Assembly (NCBI RefSeq): GCF_016900875.1
Contig: NZ_JAFEUM010000002.1
Span: forward strand, 248,001-312,000
Direction: 5' to 3'
From: Vibrio ulleungensis
Lineage (GTDB): Bacteria > Pseudomonadota > Gammaproteobacteria > Enterobacterales > Vibrionaceae
Length of the DNA stretch: 64,000 nucleotides
Shown here: positions 1 through 8,249 of the stretch, one piece after another
Layout of the letters: each line of letters starts with the position of its first letter
Position numbering within the stretch: the first letter of the stretch is position 1
The notes under the pieces: model-generated
What the model was told of the DNA's origin: nothing
The model's database searches: none
What the model saw: the letters and a program-made list of their open reading frames with translations, nothing else
Translations under genes and position numbers: made by a program

Positions 1-88
1 AACGGATCTGGCTGTCTGCCGCTGAAACAGCTGTGGCACCAAGGGCCGAAGCTACTGCAACTGATAGAGCTAAGGTTTTGAAGTTCAT
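1..88 (-). CDS. Exported protein, N-terminal fragment cut by window edge
   Basis: Only the first 29 codons are inside the window, read leftwards from an ATG at 88-86. They encode a typical signal peptide: basic start (MNFK), a hydrophobic stretch rich in Ala, Val and Leu, and a likely cleavage site at VSA-A. The start overlaps the stop of the LacI-family regulator as ATGA, and an AAGGAA ribosome site lies inside the end of that gene, so the two are translationally coupled. The mature part is outside the window, so the product is unknown. A periplasmic sugar-binding protein or an outer-membrane porin would fit the regulator next to it, but this is inference. Confidence 0.7.
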   Translation of the reverse strand, partial: MNFKTLALSVAVASALGATAVSAADSQIR

Positions 89-1128
89 ATTATTTCCTTA
101 TTAAAATCGTAGGGTTTTTTCTCTAGGTCCTTAACCGAATTCCGCGCTACTAAAGTAGGTGATAGCGTGAAATTCACGTTTCGTACACTCTGTTTGAGTT
201 TTGCCAGTGTTAAATTCACGGCTTCCACTCCAGTTTGTTCAATCGGAAAGTGAATGGTTGTTAATGCAGGCGATAAATAGCGCGAGAAATTAACGTTATC
301 AAATCCCACCACAGAGATATCCTGTGGAATGTCCAAACCGTGTTCTTTCATACACTCCATTGCACCAACGGCCATATGGTCATTCGATGCGAACACAGCG
401 CTAAAATTACAGTGTCCTTGCTCTCGGCGTTGCAAGAGCTTTTCCATTGCTTTAAATCCGCTTTTTTCGGTAAAGCCCGATTGAGCGACTAACATCTCGT
501 CATACTCTAGCCCTGCAAGTTCAATGGCCTTGCGGTAACCGAGTAATCGACCCCGTGCATCAGACTTATCGAGAGGTCCGGTAATGCACGCAATGCGCGT
601 ATGTCCATTTTCTAAGAGATGCTTTGTGGCTTCTATGCCACCAAGTTCATTGTCAATGCCTATGCAGCTAGTCGCCATTTCTGGAACGAAGCGATTGACC
701 AAAACCACTGGAATGCTGCGTTTATCTAAATCAATCAGGAAGTCATCACTCAACTCCAGAGTATGGAGGATCAGCGCATCGACACGACGTCCCAATAAAA
801 AATCCACTGACTCTTGTTGCCCTTTTTGGGTATTTGAGCCTGCTGTTACCACAACGTGATAACCAAATCGTCTTAAGTTATCTTCTATTTCTTGCAACAA
901 GCTGGCGAAAAATGGGCTACCTAACTCAGGAACAACAATACCAATGCTGTCTGTTCGGCTAGAGGCTAACGCTTGTGCAATACTGTTTGGTCGGTAACCC
1001 AGATCTTGAATCGCTTGTTCGACTTTAAACTTTTTGTCTGGACTAACCGCACTGGTTCCGTTTATGACTCGAGATACCGTAGCTTGAGAAACTCCTGCTC
1101 GTTCCGACACATCTTTTATCGTTGTCAC
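85..1128 (-). CDS. LacI/GalR-family transcriptional regulator
   Basis: A 347-residue repressor-type protein. The N-terminus is a LacI-family helix-turn-helix (TIKDVSERAGVSQATVSRVI, residues 3-22) followed by the hinge region, then a periplasmic-binding-protein-like effector domain with the usual VFASNDHMAVGAM and ISVVGFDN motifs. The start is a GTG with GAGGAAAT seven bases upstream. Its stop overlaps the start of the exported protein to the left, so it probably controls that gene and whatever sugar system lies beyond the edge. A LacI-type 14-bp site lies about 20 bp upstream of its start, suggesting autoregulation. The effector sugar cannot be told from sequence. Confidence 0.88.
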   Translation of the reverse strand: MTTIKDVSERAGVSQATVSRVINGTSAVSPDKKFKVEQAIQDLGYRPNSIAQALASSRTDSIGIVVPELGSPFFASLLQEIEDNLRRFGYHVVVTAGSNTQKGQQESVDFLLGRRVDALILHTLELSDDFLIDLDKRSIPVVLVNRFVPEMATSCIGIDNELGGIEATKHLLENGHTRIACITGPLDKSDARGRLLGYRKAIELAGLEYDEMLVAQSGFTEKSGFKAMEKLLQRREQGHCNFSAVFASNDHMAVGAMECMKEHGLDIPQDISVVGFDNVNFSRYLSPALTTIHFPIEQTGVEAVNLTLAKLKQSVRNVNFTLSPTLVARNSVKDLEKKPYDFNKEII

Positions 1129-1148
1129 AGGTTTATTTCCTCACCACT

Positions 1149-1162
1149 TGAAACCGCTTACA
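1149..1162 (-). promoter_or_regulatory. LacI-family operator candidate
   Basis: Read on the minus strand the site is TGTAAGCGGTTTCA, which fits the general LacI/CcpA-family pattern TGNAANCGNTNNCA. It sits about 20 bp upstream of the GTG of the LacI-family gene ending at 85, a position suited to autorepression. Inference from pattern only. Confidence 0.5.
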
Positions 1163-1273
1163 GCAGAGTATCTGTTAGAAATTGATGGATTTACGTGAGT
1201 AAAATCACAATGACTACGCAGATTTATCGGTAAATATTCAAAGGGTGAATGTCTAGACAAATTCTCATTTACT

Positions 1274-1290
1274 CATGAAACTGTTTCATG
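1274..1290. promoter_or_regulatory. Perfect 17-bp palindrome, operator candidate
   Basis: CATGAAAC-T-GTTTCATG is a perfect inverted repeat with 8-bp arms and a single central base, 145 bp upstream of the first LacI-family gene. The GAAAC/GTTTC core is typical of LacI-family sites, and a second site lies 110 bp closer to the gene. Confidence 0.45.
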
Positions 1291-1471
1291 GAAAGATGAA
1301 TATAAACTAAAGAATTAGTAAATAGACAAGGAAATAGGTGCGATTTTTAGTAAATGTGTGTTACCGGCGGGCATAGATTCAAAAGCGTGTTAAGACCAAA
1401 ATCTCTACTGGCTATATCGAAAAACCTACTGGTGCCAGCATACACGGCTAGCACCTGAGGACGAACGAACG

Positions 1472-2563
1472 TCAGCTTTCATTGACCAGCAACTCTACTT
1501 GTCGCAGTAATTGTTTGATCTTAAGTTTGTTGTTTTGCTTAGAAACTTTACTTTCGCTGCTTCTTCGGGTGATCAGTTCAGAAGCAATCCGGCGCTGTAC
1601 TAGTGGCCCACGAAATAGTGGGTCTTGGTTTTTTAAGAGTATGGCTTCTTTTACCGCTTTCTCGCCAACCGCGATAAAATCTTGCTTAACCGTCGTCAGT
1701 GGTGGGGTAAAGTAAGCGCTATCATGAATCCCATCGAAGCCCGTTACTGCAACGTGCTCTGGTACATGAATCTGCAGTTCATCCAATGCTCGCAATGCGC
1801 CTAAAGCCATTTGATCGCTCGCCACCACTATGGCATCAAACTCAATATGCTTACCTACTGCCTCTCGCACGGCCAAATAACCACTGCTTGCTTGCCAATC
1901 TCCTTGGTACTGAAACGTGACCTCTTTATTAGCGTTATCTATTTCATCAAGCCATGCGTGTAATCGACTGTTCGCTGCACTGGACTCGCGTGGGCCTGAT
2001 ATTAATAAGAACTTTTCTCGCCCTCCCTCGATCAGATGCTGAATAACTTGGGCTGCGCCCTGGATATACTCACCATGTACCCAATGTACGGGAGTCGATT
2101 CCGGCACATCAATGAAGATAAGATGCAAACTTGGAAATTGTTCGACTAAGGTGACAGCCTCTTCCTTAGATAGAGGAACGTTTAAAATGATGCAATCGAC
2201 TTGTTGAGCAATCAGTTCTCGCATTGCCACATGTATACTGTCGAGACCCGGCTCTGAGACTACAGAAAAGGCTGTTCCAAAATTTAGCTTATGCGCCTTT
2301 CTTCTTACACCGTCTGCAATAAGTGCTGCACCATGTAACGCCATGTCTAGCGTAATCAAACCAATATTGGTCGATTTTGCTCGGCTCAACATTTGCGCGC
2401 CTTTGTTAGGCACATACCCTAGTTGTTTGATCGCTTGATTCACTTTATCGCGCGTCTGTTTCGCTACACTCTCTGAGCCGTTAGTAACTCGCGAAACTGT
2501 TTGAGTCGATACACCGGCTAATTTTGCGACATCTTTAAAGGTTACATTCATTGTATTTACCAT
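1472..2563 (-). CDS. LacI-like repressor, divergent from alpha-galactosidase
   Basis: A 363-residue regulator with an N-terminal helix-turn-helix (FKDVAKLAGVSTQTVSRVT) and a sugar-binding core. It resembles E. coli LacI beyond the fold: the core has LIAQQVDCIILNVPLS, LHLIFIDV and LLISGPRES segments, and the C-terminus after a linker carries a leucine-rich heptad helix (LKIKQLLRQVELL) like the LacI tetramerisation helix. Start chosen at the first ATG because GAGGTGAG lies a few bases upstream; an ATG four codons later is possible. It is divergent from the alpha-galactosidase gene, and three copies of one operator lie between them, so it most likely represses that gene and itself. Galactoside derivatives are the expected inducers (inference). 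Confidence 0.9.
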   Translation of the reverse strand: MVNTMNVTFKDVAKLAGVSTQTVSRVTNGSESVAKQTRDKVNQAIKQLGYVPNKGAQMLSRAKSTNIGLITLDMALHGAALIADGVRRKAHKLNFGTAFSVVSEPGLDSIHVAMRELIAQQVDCIILNVPLSKEEAVTLVEQFPSLHLIFIDVPESTPVHWVHGEYIQGAAQVIQHLIEGGREKFLLISGPRESSAANSRLHAWLDEIDNANKEVTFQYQGDWQASSGYLAVREAVGKHIEFDAIVVASDQMALGALRALDELQIHVPEHVAVTGFDGIHDSAYFTPPLTTVKQDFIAVGEKAVKEAILLKNQDPLFRGPLVQRRIASELITRRSSESKVSKQNNKLKIKQLLRQVELLVNES

Positions 2564-2631
2564 CTAGCTCACCTCGTACTCGTCAATGTTACTCCAACTG
2601 CACTTTTCGAACTGTGTGACACCTCTAAAAA

Positions 2632-2645
2632 TGTTTCCGAAAACA
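2632..2645. promoter_or_regulatory. Galactoside operator copy 1
   Basis: TGTTTCCGAAAACA, a near palindrome of TGTTTTCGAAAACA. Its centre is 22 bp (two helical turns) from copy 2. Probable binding site of the adjacent LacI-like repressor. Confidence 0.65.
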
Positions 2646-2653
2646 CCAATAAA

Positions 2654-2667
2654 TGTTCTCGAAAACA
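2654..2667. promoter_or_regulatory. Galactoside operator copy 2
   Basis: TGTTCTCGAAAACA, same pattern as copies 1 and 3 and in the same orientation. It lies 120 bp from copy 3, a distance compatible with repression looping by a tetrameric LacI-type protein. Confidence 0.65.
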
Positions 2668-2773
2668 GTCGATCTAGAGCAAGTTTCCCTCAAATACAAG
2701 TGTGTTTAGATCACACATAGAGTCACTTTCACTACAAAATTTTTGTCACTGACGCACTATTGCGACCAGATAA

Positions 2774-2787
2774 TGTTCACGAAAACA
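2774..2787. promoter_or_regulatory. Galactoside operator copy 3, beside the alpha-galactosidase start
   Basis: TGTTCACGAAAACA, 13 bp upstream of the ATG of the alpha-galactosidase gene, where bound repressor would block transcription or early elongation. All three copies share TGTT-N2-CGAAAACA when aligned. Confidence 0.65.
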
Positions 2788-2800
2788 TAAAGAGTTTGGT

Positions 2801-4903
2801 ATGACAAAATTTTTACATCTGCAAAGCAAAAACCACAGTCTGATCATCAAGACAGATAAAGTGCCAGAGATTCTTCACTGGGGGGCTAAGATTGCACACA
2901 TTGATGAAGACTTACTGCTATCAACAGAGCGTCCTATTTCACAGGCGCGCCTTGATGTCGACGTTCCGCTGTCCCTGTGTCCTGAATTAGGAAGTGGTCA
3001 CTTTAATGCACCGGGCATTGAAGGCCATCGAGACGGTTATGACTGGGCACCCGTTTTTCAGCTTTCGTCTACCAAGGTTGAGAACAATCACGCCACATTT
3101 GTCATGAATGACGATGTTGCTCAGCTCGAGTTGACCGTTGAGATCAAGTTGGATGCCGCTACCGACGTGGTTCAAAAGCGTGTGACAGTGAGAAATATGG
3201 GTAACAGCAAGTACTATCTTGGAAAGCTCTCCTCTACCCTACCATTACCTAATCACGCCAACGAGCTCATGACCTTTCATGGTCGATGGTGCCATGAGTT
3301 TCAAACTCAGCGTCAACGCTTTGAGCACGGCGGATTTATGCAAGAAAACCGTCGCGGCAGAACATCCCACGAAAACTTTCCGGGTCTGTTTGTCGGCAGT
3401 AACGGATTTAGTGAACAACTGGGTCAAGTTTGGGGTTTTCACTTAGGTTGGAGTGGTAACCATCAAATGCGCGCAGACGTTCGCAGTGACGGACGACGTT
3501 TTGTTCAGGCTGGTGAATTGCTTTTATCAGGAGAGTCGATATTAGATGTAGACACTCAGTATCAAACACCTTGGCTGTATGGCTGCTACAGTCAAACAGG
3601 TCTCAACGGTATCTCCCAACGCTTTCAGCAATTTGTACGCGATAACATCGTATCTTTCCCAGTTAAAAAGCCACGCCCGGTTCACCTTAATACTTGGGAA
3701 GGGATCTATTTTGACCACAAACCAGAATACATCAAAAAAATGGCCTCTGAAGCCGCAGAGATGGGTGTAGAGCGATTCATCATTGACGACGGCTGGTTTA
3801 TCGGCCGCGACGGTGAGCGAGCAGCCTTGGGTGATTGGTATTTAGACGAACAAAAATACCCTAATGGTTTGGAGCCTGTCATTGAGCACGTAAATCAGCA
3901 AGGTATGGAATTCGGTCTATGGGTTGAGCCAGAAATGGTCAGTGAAGATTCCAACCTTTACCGCAACCACCCTGATTGGGTGCTAGGCCTTAAAGGGTAT
4001 CATCAACCGTCTGGTCGCTGGCAATACGTTCTCGACTTGCAAAATCCCGACTGCTTTAATTATTTGTTTGAGCGACTTAACGATCTGCTCACTCGTTACA
4101 ACATCACATACCTTAAATGGGACATGAACCGTGAACTCGTCCAGCCAGGGCATCAGGGCCGCCCAGCGGTGCATGGTCAAACTCACGCTTTGTATCGATT
4201 AGTCGATGCTCTCAATCACGCGCACAACAATGTCGAAATTGAATCCTGTTCATCCGGTGGTGGTCGCATCGATTTTGAAATTCTTAAACGTACTCACCGT
4301 TTTTGGGCATCTGACTGTAACGATGCCCTAGAGCGTCAAGCCATCCAGAAAGGCATGAGTTATTTCTTCCCACCAGAAGTGATGGGTGCGCATATTGGAC
4401 CTGCAGAGTGCCACTCAACCAACCGTCGACACGGCATTAACATGCGCGGTGTAACGGCATTAAGCGGTCATATGGGCGTGGAGCTGGATCCGGTAAAAGA
4501 GTCTACCCAAGAAAAAGCGGCATTTTCTCGATATATCGCCCTGCACAAGCAATATCGTCATCTGTTGCACGGCGGCCGAAGCTTTAGGATCGATCCTGCG
4601 GATAAAAATCAGAACATTTACGGAGTGGAAAGCGACAACGAAATGTTGATCACAGTATGTCAGTTAGCCATGCCAGATCATGCGCTTCCTTCGCCACTTC
4701 GGATCAGTTGTGCCGACATTAACGCCAAGTACCAAGTGAAGTTAGTAGAGATGCCACAAACCAGTTTCCAGCTAATGAAACAGCGTCCAAAATGGCTAGA
4801 CAAAACGCTCACTTTAAGTGGCGACAACCTCAAAGAAATCGGTTTAACACTGCCTATTTTGGACCCAGAATCCGCGCTAATGGTGCATTTACAAAAAATC
4901 TAA
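2801..4903 (+). CDS. GH36 alpha-galactosidase
   Basis: A 700-residue enzyme that should hydrolyse terminal alpha-1,6-galactose from melibiose, raffinose or similar sugars. It has no signal peptide, so it acts in the cytoplasm on imported sugar. The N-terminal half is the beta-sandwich of family GH36; the catalytic barrel starts near residue 290 (HLNTWEGIYFD) with ERFIIDDGWF, the nucleophile Asp441 in YLKWDMNRE, an ESCSSGGGR loop and the acid/base Asp505 in FWASDCND. Length is normal for the long bacterial GH36 group. It is followed by a sodium/solute symporter that probably brings in the substrate, and preceded by three operators of the divergent LacI-like regulator. Confidence 0.93.
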   Translation: MTKFLHLQSKNHSLIIKTDKVPEILHWGAKIAHIDEDLLLSTERPISQARLDVDVPLSLCPELGSGHFNAPGIEGHRDGYDWAPVFQLSSTKVENNHATFVMNDDVAQLELTVEIKLDAATDVVQKRVTVRNMGNSKYYLGKLSSTLPLPNHANELMTFHGRWCHEFQTQRQRFEHGGFMQENRRGRTSHENFPGLFVGSNGFSEQLGQVWGFHLGWSGNHQMRADVRSDGRRFVQAGELLLSGESILDVDTQYQTPWLYGCYSQTGLNGISQRFQQFVRDNIVSFPVKKPRPVHLNTWEGIYFDHKPEYIKKMASEAAEMGVERFIIDDGWFIGRDGERAALGDWYLDEQKYPNGLEPVIEHVNQQGMEFGLWVEPEMVSEDSNLYRNHPDWVLGLKGYHQPSGRWQYVLDLQNPDCFNYLFERLNDLLTRYNITYLKWDMNRELVQPGHQGRPAVHGQTHALYRLVDALNHAHNNVEIESCSSGGGRIDFEILKRTHRFWASDCNDALERQAIQKGMSYFFPPEVMGAHIGPAECHSTNRRHGINMRGVTALSGHMGVELDPVKESTQEKAAFSRYIALHKQYRHLLHGGRSFRIDPADKNQNIYGVESDNEMLITVCQLAMPDHALPSPLRISCADINAKYQVKLVEMPQTSFQLMKQRPKWLDKTLTLSGDNLKEIGLTLPILDPESALMVHLQKI

Positions 4904-4932
4904 ACAGCCATAGCAATACTCAATAAATCCAA

Positions 4933-4988
4933 GGTTAGACTGCGGCGCATCAATCGCTTCGTAGCGACGTGCGCTGCGCGGTCTAGCC
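4933..4988 (+). other. Long intercistronic hairpin
   Basis: GGTTAGACTGCGGCGCA pairs imperfectly with TGCGCTGCGCGGTCTAGCC around an inner CGCT-TCGT-AGCG hairpin. It lies between the alpha-galactosidase and symporter genes. No T-run follows (an A-run does), so it is more likely an mRNA-stabilising or processing element than a terminator on the plus strand. Confidence 0.45.
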
Positions 4989-5035
4989 ACAAAAAAATAC
5001 TATTCAATAAGACTAAAAATTAAGGACTAATAATC

Positions 5036-6805
5036 ATGCCCATGACAATCCTACTGTCATTCTTATTCTTTACCGGCTTTGTGGTGTTTGTCACCTGGTC
5101 ACGGGTGAAGAATCAAAAAAATGACACCAAAGACGGCTTCTTCCTTGGTGGGCGAAGCCTCACCGGCGGACTCATTGCCAGCTCACTGATCCTCACAAAC
5201 CTTTCTGCCACCAGTTTTGTTGGTATGAGCGCACTGTCGTTCAAAGGCAATATGTCAGTCATGGGTTATGAAGTTGCATCAGGGATAACCTTGATCATCA
5301 TCGCGCTGTTTTTGGTGCCCCGTTACCTTAAACAAGGCATCACCACGATCCCAGATTTTCTGGAGTCGCGATACGACTTGTCGGTTAAGCAATTTGTGAC
5401 CGTACTATTCTTACTGAGCTACATTGTAAACTTATTGCCAAACACCCTTTACGCCGGTGCCATGGTGATTGGTGGCATCTTTGACATCGAGACAATGCTC
5501 GGGATTAATCGTTTCCAAGCTATCTTGCTTATTTCATCCATCATTGGTTTCTTAGGTCTGTTCTACGCCATTTATGGTGGACTAAAAGCGGTGGTTATCG
5601 CCGATACCATGAACGGTGTTGGACTGATATTGGGTGGACTTATGATCCCAATTTTCGGCCTGATTGTGTTAGGTGACGGCAGTTTCTTTCATGGCGTTGA
5701 GGTGATCACCACTAACGCAACCGACAAGCTTCAAGCGGTTGGTGCAGAAGACGATCCAAATGTACCATTCTCAACCATGTTTACTGGTCTACTGCTCGTA
5801 AACCTTTATTACTGGGGCACAGACCAAGCAATCATTCAGCGTGCTCTTGGTGCTAAAAACCTAAAAGAAGGCCAAAAAGGCGTCATTCTAGCGGGTGCGA
5901 TTAAAGTGATCACGCCACTATTTTTGATTGTTCCGGGGATCATCGCTTATCACATGTTTGGTACCGCTGACGCGGCAGGTCAAAGCTATGAAGCCGACAC
6001 CATGTACACCCGCCTTGTAAATGAAGTACTGCCTAAACCGCTGGTTGGCTTTTTCTTAGCAGCCATGTTTGGTGCCATTTTGTCTACTTTCAACGGTGTA
6101 TTAAACTCATCGACGACCCTTTTTACACTTAACGTGTACAAGCCAATTTTTGACAAAGAGAACAAGCTCACTGATGAGCAACTCGTCAACAAAGGCCGCT
6201 CTTTCGGACTGTTTATCGCGATTTTATCGGTCGGTATCGCACCGTTTATCATGTTTGCTCCGAACGGACTGTTTGACTTATTGCAGCGATTAGCCGGTCT
6301 GTTCAGTGTGCCTATTTTCACCATCGTGTTTATGGGCTACATCACTAAACGTGTTCCTGCAATTGCTGCAAAGGTATCGTTAGCAATATTTGTATTTACT
6401 TACGGTATCATCCAGTTTACGCCTGCTTCAATGCACCAATACCTTGGTCCACTGCAGCCTCTCGCAGAGCTGCACTTCTTCCACCAATTGGCGGTATTGT
6501 TTGTGTTCTGTTGCGTAATCATGTTCGCGTTTGGAAAAGTGAGGCCACGTGATACCGATTATGTTCTACCTGTAAACGAAGATATGGACATTAAGCCTTG
6601 GGAATTCCGTTTTGAAGCATCTGCGGTAATCCTTTACATGGTGCTTGGCGCGTACATTACCTTCTCGGATCTTGGTTTGGTTTCAGGTGACACGTCATTC
6701 ATGGTTACTTACGCATTGTGCGGAATTGTTATTATTGGCGGCCTGTTTGCTCGTATCAGAAAGAAACAAGCTAAGTCTGCGCAGCTTACTGCGAAAGAAG
6801 CTTAA
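5036..6805 (+). CDS. Sodium/solute symporter (SSS family), probable galactoside transporter
   Basis: A 589-residue inner-membrane protein with about 14 hydrophobic segments. The early part (FFLGGRSLTGGLIASSLILT, then NLSATSFVGMS) is characteristic of the SSS family branch that includes the Vibrio sodium/galactose transporter vSGLT and E. coli YidK. SSS members couple sugar uptake to the sodium gradient. Start chosen at the first ATG because AAGGA lies nine bases upstream. It follows the GH36 gene by 132 bp in the same direction, so the two likely form one operon under the LacI-like repressor, the symporter feeding the galactosidase. Substrate assignment is inferred from context. Confidence 0.88.
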   Translation: MPMTILLSFLFFTGFVVFVTWSRVKNQKNDTKDGFFLGGRSLTGGLIASSLILTNLSATSFVGMSALSFKGNMSVMGYEVASGITLIIIALFLVPRYLKQGITTIPDFLESRYDLSVKQFVTVLFLLSYIVNLLPNTLYAGAMVIGGIFDIETMLGINRFQAILLISSIIGFLGLFYAIYGGLKAVVIADTMNGVGLILGGLMIPIFGLIVLGDGSFFHGVEVITTNATDKLQAVGAEDDPNVPFSTMFTGLLLVNLYYWGTDQAIIQRALGAKNLKEGQKGVILAGAIKVITPLFLIVPGIIAYHMFGTADAAGQSYEADTMYTRLVNEVLPKPLVGFFLAAMFGAILSTFNGVLNSSTTLFTLNVYKPIFDKENKLTDEQLVNKGRSFGLFIAILSVGIAPFIMFAPNGLFDLLQRLAGLFSVPIFTIVFMGYITKRVPAIAAKVSLAIFVFTYGIIQFTPASMHQYLGPLQPLAELHFFHQLAVLFVFCCVIMFAFGKVRPRDTDYVLPVNEDMDIKPWEFRFEASAVILYMVLGAYITFSDLGLVSGDTSFMVTYALCGIVIIGGLFARIRKKQAKSAQLTAKEA

Positions 6806-6857
6806 ACGTTATTAACACTAAAAGTTAATGATGCATCCGCGATAACTTATGACTTAA

Positions 6858-6892
6858 AACCCCACTGTATGTAGTGGGGTTATATGTTTTGA
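6858..6892 (+). terminator. Rho-independent terminator after symporter gene
   Basis: AACCCCACT pairs with AGTGGGGTT around a 6-base loop and is followed by a T-rich tract. Ends the galactosidase-symporter unit. Confidence 0.75.
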
Positions 6893-7038
6893 TACGATTT
6901 TCGAAACGCTTTCTCTTCGTTAGCAATGGCGATTTGCCCAGAGAAATCCCACCGTAGCCCTATTTCGCTTCATTTACGCTTAACCCACCTGTCGTTCCTT
7001 TGTTATAGTAACGCTTTGTTTTCTAAACAATCGACAGC

Positions 7039-7983
7039 ATGACTAAAAAACTGACCATTATTGACATCGCGAAACTCGCTGGCGTAGGTAAATCGACGGT
7101 ATCGCGAGTGCTTAACGACGATCCCAAAGTGAAGCCAGAGACTAGAGAAAAAGTCGAGCAGGTGATCAAGGAATCCGGTTTTGTTCCTTCCAAGTCAGCT
7201 CAGTCGATGCGCGGTGGCAGTCAAAAAGTGATCGGTGTGATCATCTCTCGCCTCGATTCAGTATCAGAAAACCAAGCTGTAAGCCCAATGCTTAATATTT
7301 TGTATGCCAATGGTTACGACGTGGTGTTTATGGAAAGCCAGTTAGATACCGTTAAAACCAATGAGCATCTTGACGTGTTGTACAAACGCAATGTCGATGG
7401 TGTGATCCTATTTGGGTTCACCCATTGCGATGAAAACGCCCTGCTTCCATGGACAAATAAAATGGTGGTGATTGCTATGGACACACCAGTGGTATCGTCC
7501 ATCAATTACGACAACCAAGGAATGATTGAAAATGCGTTGGCTCACCTTACAGAAAAAGCGCTGACCAATATTGCGTTTGTAGGGGTTGATCCGCAAGATA
7601 GAACCACCGGTTTGGCGCGACTTACTGCCTATCAAAACTGGTGCGAACGACATAATGTCACCCCAAATTTTGCAACCGGTGAGTTAACTCATCAAAGCGC
7701 TTACTCCGCGACAGATGACGTTCTAACAGAACAAACTCAAGCTATTGTCTGTGCTAGTGACACCCTTGCATTAGGCGTGCTTAAACGTTTGCAAGAGCTG
7801 AGTCGGAGTGACGTCATTGTAACCGGTGTTGGGGGCTCATCTTTACTCTCGTTTTTGTTTCCGACCGTTTATAGTGTCGACCCCGGTTATGCTTTAGCGG
7901 GTGAGAAAGCAGCTAACATGCTCATTAAGAAGCTTGCTGGTGATACCGCTATCACTCATTTAACACAAACACCCCAGTCTTAA
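7039..7983 (+). CDS. treR: Trehalose operon repressor TreR
   Basis: A 314-residue LacI-family repressor that closely follows the E. coli TreR pattern: LTIIDIAKLAGVGKSTVSRV at the start, SAQSMRGGSQKVIGVIISRL after the hinge, then NVDGVILFGFT and VDPGYALAGE near the end. TreR senses trehalose-6-phosphate and represses treBC. It lies just upstream of treB in the same direction, separated by a 266-bp control region (from its stop to the treB start) that holds two inverted operator sites. No duplicate of that operator is seen upstream of treR itself. Confidence 0.93.
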   Translation: MTKKLTIIDIAKLAGVGKSTVSRVLNDDPKVKPETREKVEQVIKESGFVPSKSAQSMRGGSQKVIGVIISRLDSVSENQAVSPMLNILYANGYDVVFMESQLDTVKTNEHLDVLYKRNVDGVILFGFTHCDENALLPWTNKMVVIAMDTPVVSSINYDNQGMIENALAHLTEKALTNIAFVGVDPQDRTTGLARLTAYQNWCERHNVTPNFATGELTHQSAYSATDDVLTEQTQAIVCASDTLALGVLKRLQELSRSDVIVTGVGGSSLLSFLFPTVYSVDPGYALAGEKAANMLIKKLAGDTAITHLTQTPQS

Positions 7984-8099
7984 TCGCTTTAGTCTTTTCT
8001 GCTTTGTCTTCGTCTTAGTCTTAGTCTAGCGATTAGCTCAGACCGATGGCTCAGTCTGAGCGATCTATACTATAGAAACATCATTAAACAACATTTGTT

Positions 8100-8115
8100 T
8101 GTGATCACTCTCAAG
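8100..8115 (+). promoter_or_regulatory. CRP-like site upstream of treB
   Basis: TGTGA-N6-TCAAG: one perfect CRP half-site and one partial half. If transcription starts about 7 bp after the proposed -10, the site centres near -61.5, the classic class I activation position. Carbon-catabolite control of trehalose use by CRP is established in enteric bacteria; here it is inferred. Confidence 0.45.
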
Positions 8116-8118
8116 GTA

Positions 8119-8132
8119 TGGGAATGTTCCCA
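8119..8132. promoter_or_regulatory. TreR operator, upstream copy
   Basis: TGGGAATGTTCCCA: 6-bp inverted arms around two bases. It is the exact reverse complement of the second copy at 8176-8189 and lies just upstream of the proposed -35. Confidence 0.75.
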
Positions 8133-8133
8133 A

Positions 8134-8162
8134 TTTACATTTTTTGTTTGATTATGTATTGT
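8134..8162 (+). promoter_or_regulatory. treB sigma-70 promoter candidate
   Basis: TTTACA (8134-8139) and TATTGT (8157-8162) are separated by exactly 17 bp, matching five and four of six consensus bases. The pair lies between the two TreR operators. Confidence 0.5.
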
Positions 8163-8175
8163 TCACCTTAACGAA

Positions 8176-8189
8176 TGGGAACATTCCCA
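8176..8189. promoter_or_regulatory. TreR operator, downstream copy
   Basis: TGGGAACATTCCCA, the reverse complement of the copy 57 bp upstream. It covers the expected transcription start region, so it also shows that the in-frame ATG at 8175 is not the treB start. Confidence 0.75.
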
Positions 8190-8249
8190 TTAATAAGCAA
8201 AACATACGTAAGAAGTGTACAATTTAAATATCCAAAGTGGACAAAAACT

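Larger units (their letters stand above)
1129..1471. other. Intergenic region with two LacI-type operator candidates
   Basis: This 343-bp gap lies downstream of the second lacI-like gene and upstream of the first. No credible gene is seen. It is AT-rich and carries two operator-like sites, listed separately at 1149-1162 and 1274-1290. Confidence 0.5.

Noticed and set aside
2698..2713. CRP site in the alpha-galactosidase control region
   Set aside because: The right half AGATCACA is good but the left half does not align with TGTGA at the proper spacing; too weak to call.
6903..6913. GAAACGCTTTC LacI-type half palindrome between the symporter and treR genes
   Set aside because: Imperfect symmetry and no duplicate nearby; not distinguishable from chance.
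8175..8249. In-frame upstream extension of treB starting at 8175
   Set aside because: The ATG lies inside the downstream TreR operator and has no ribosome site; the start at 8250 gives the normal TreB N-terminus and length.
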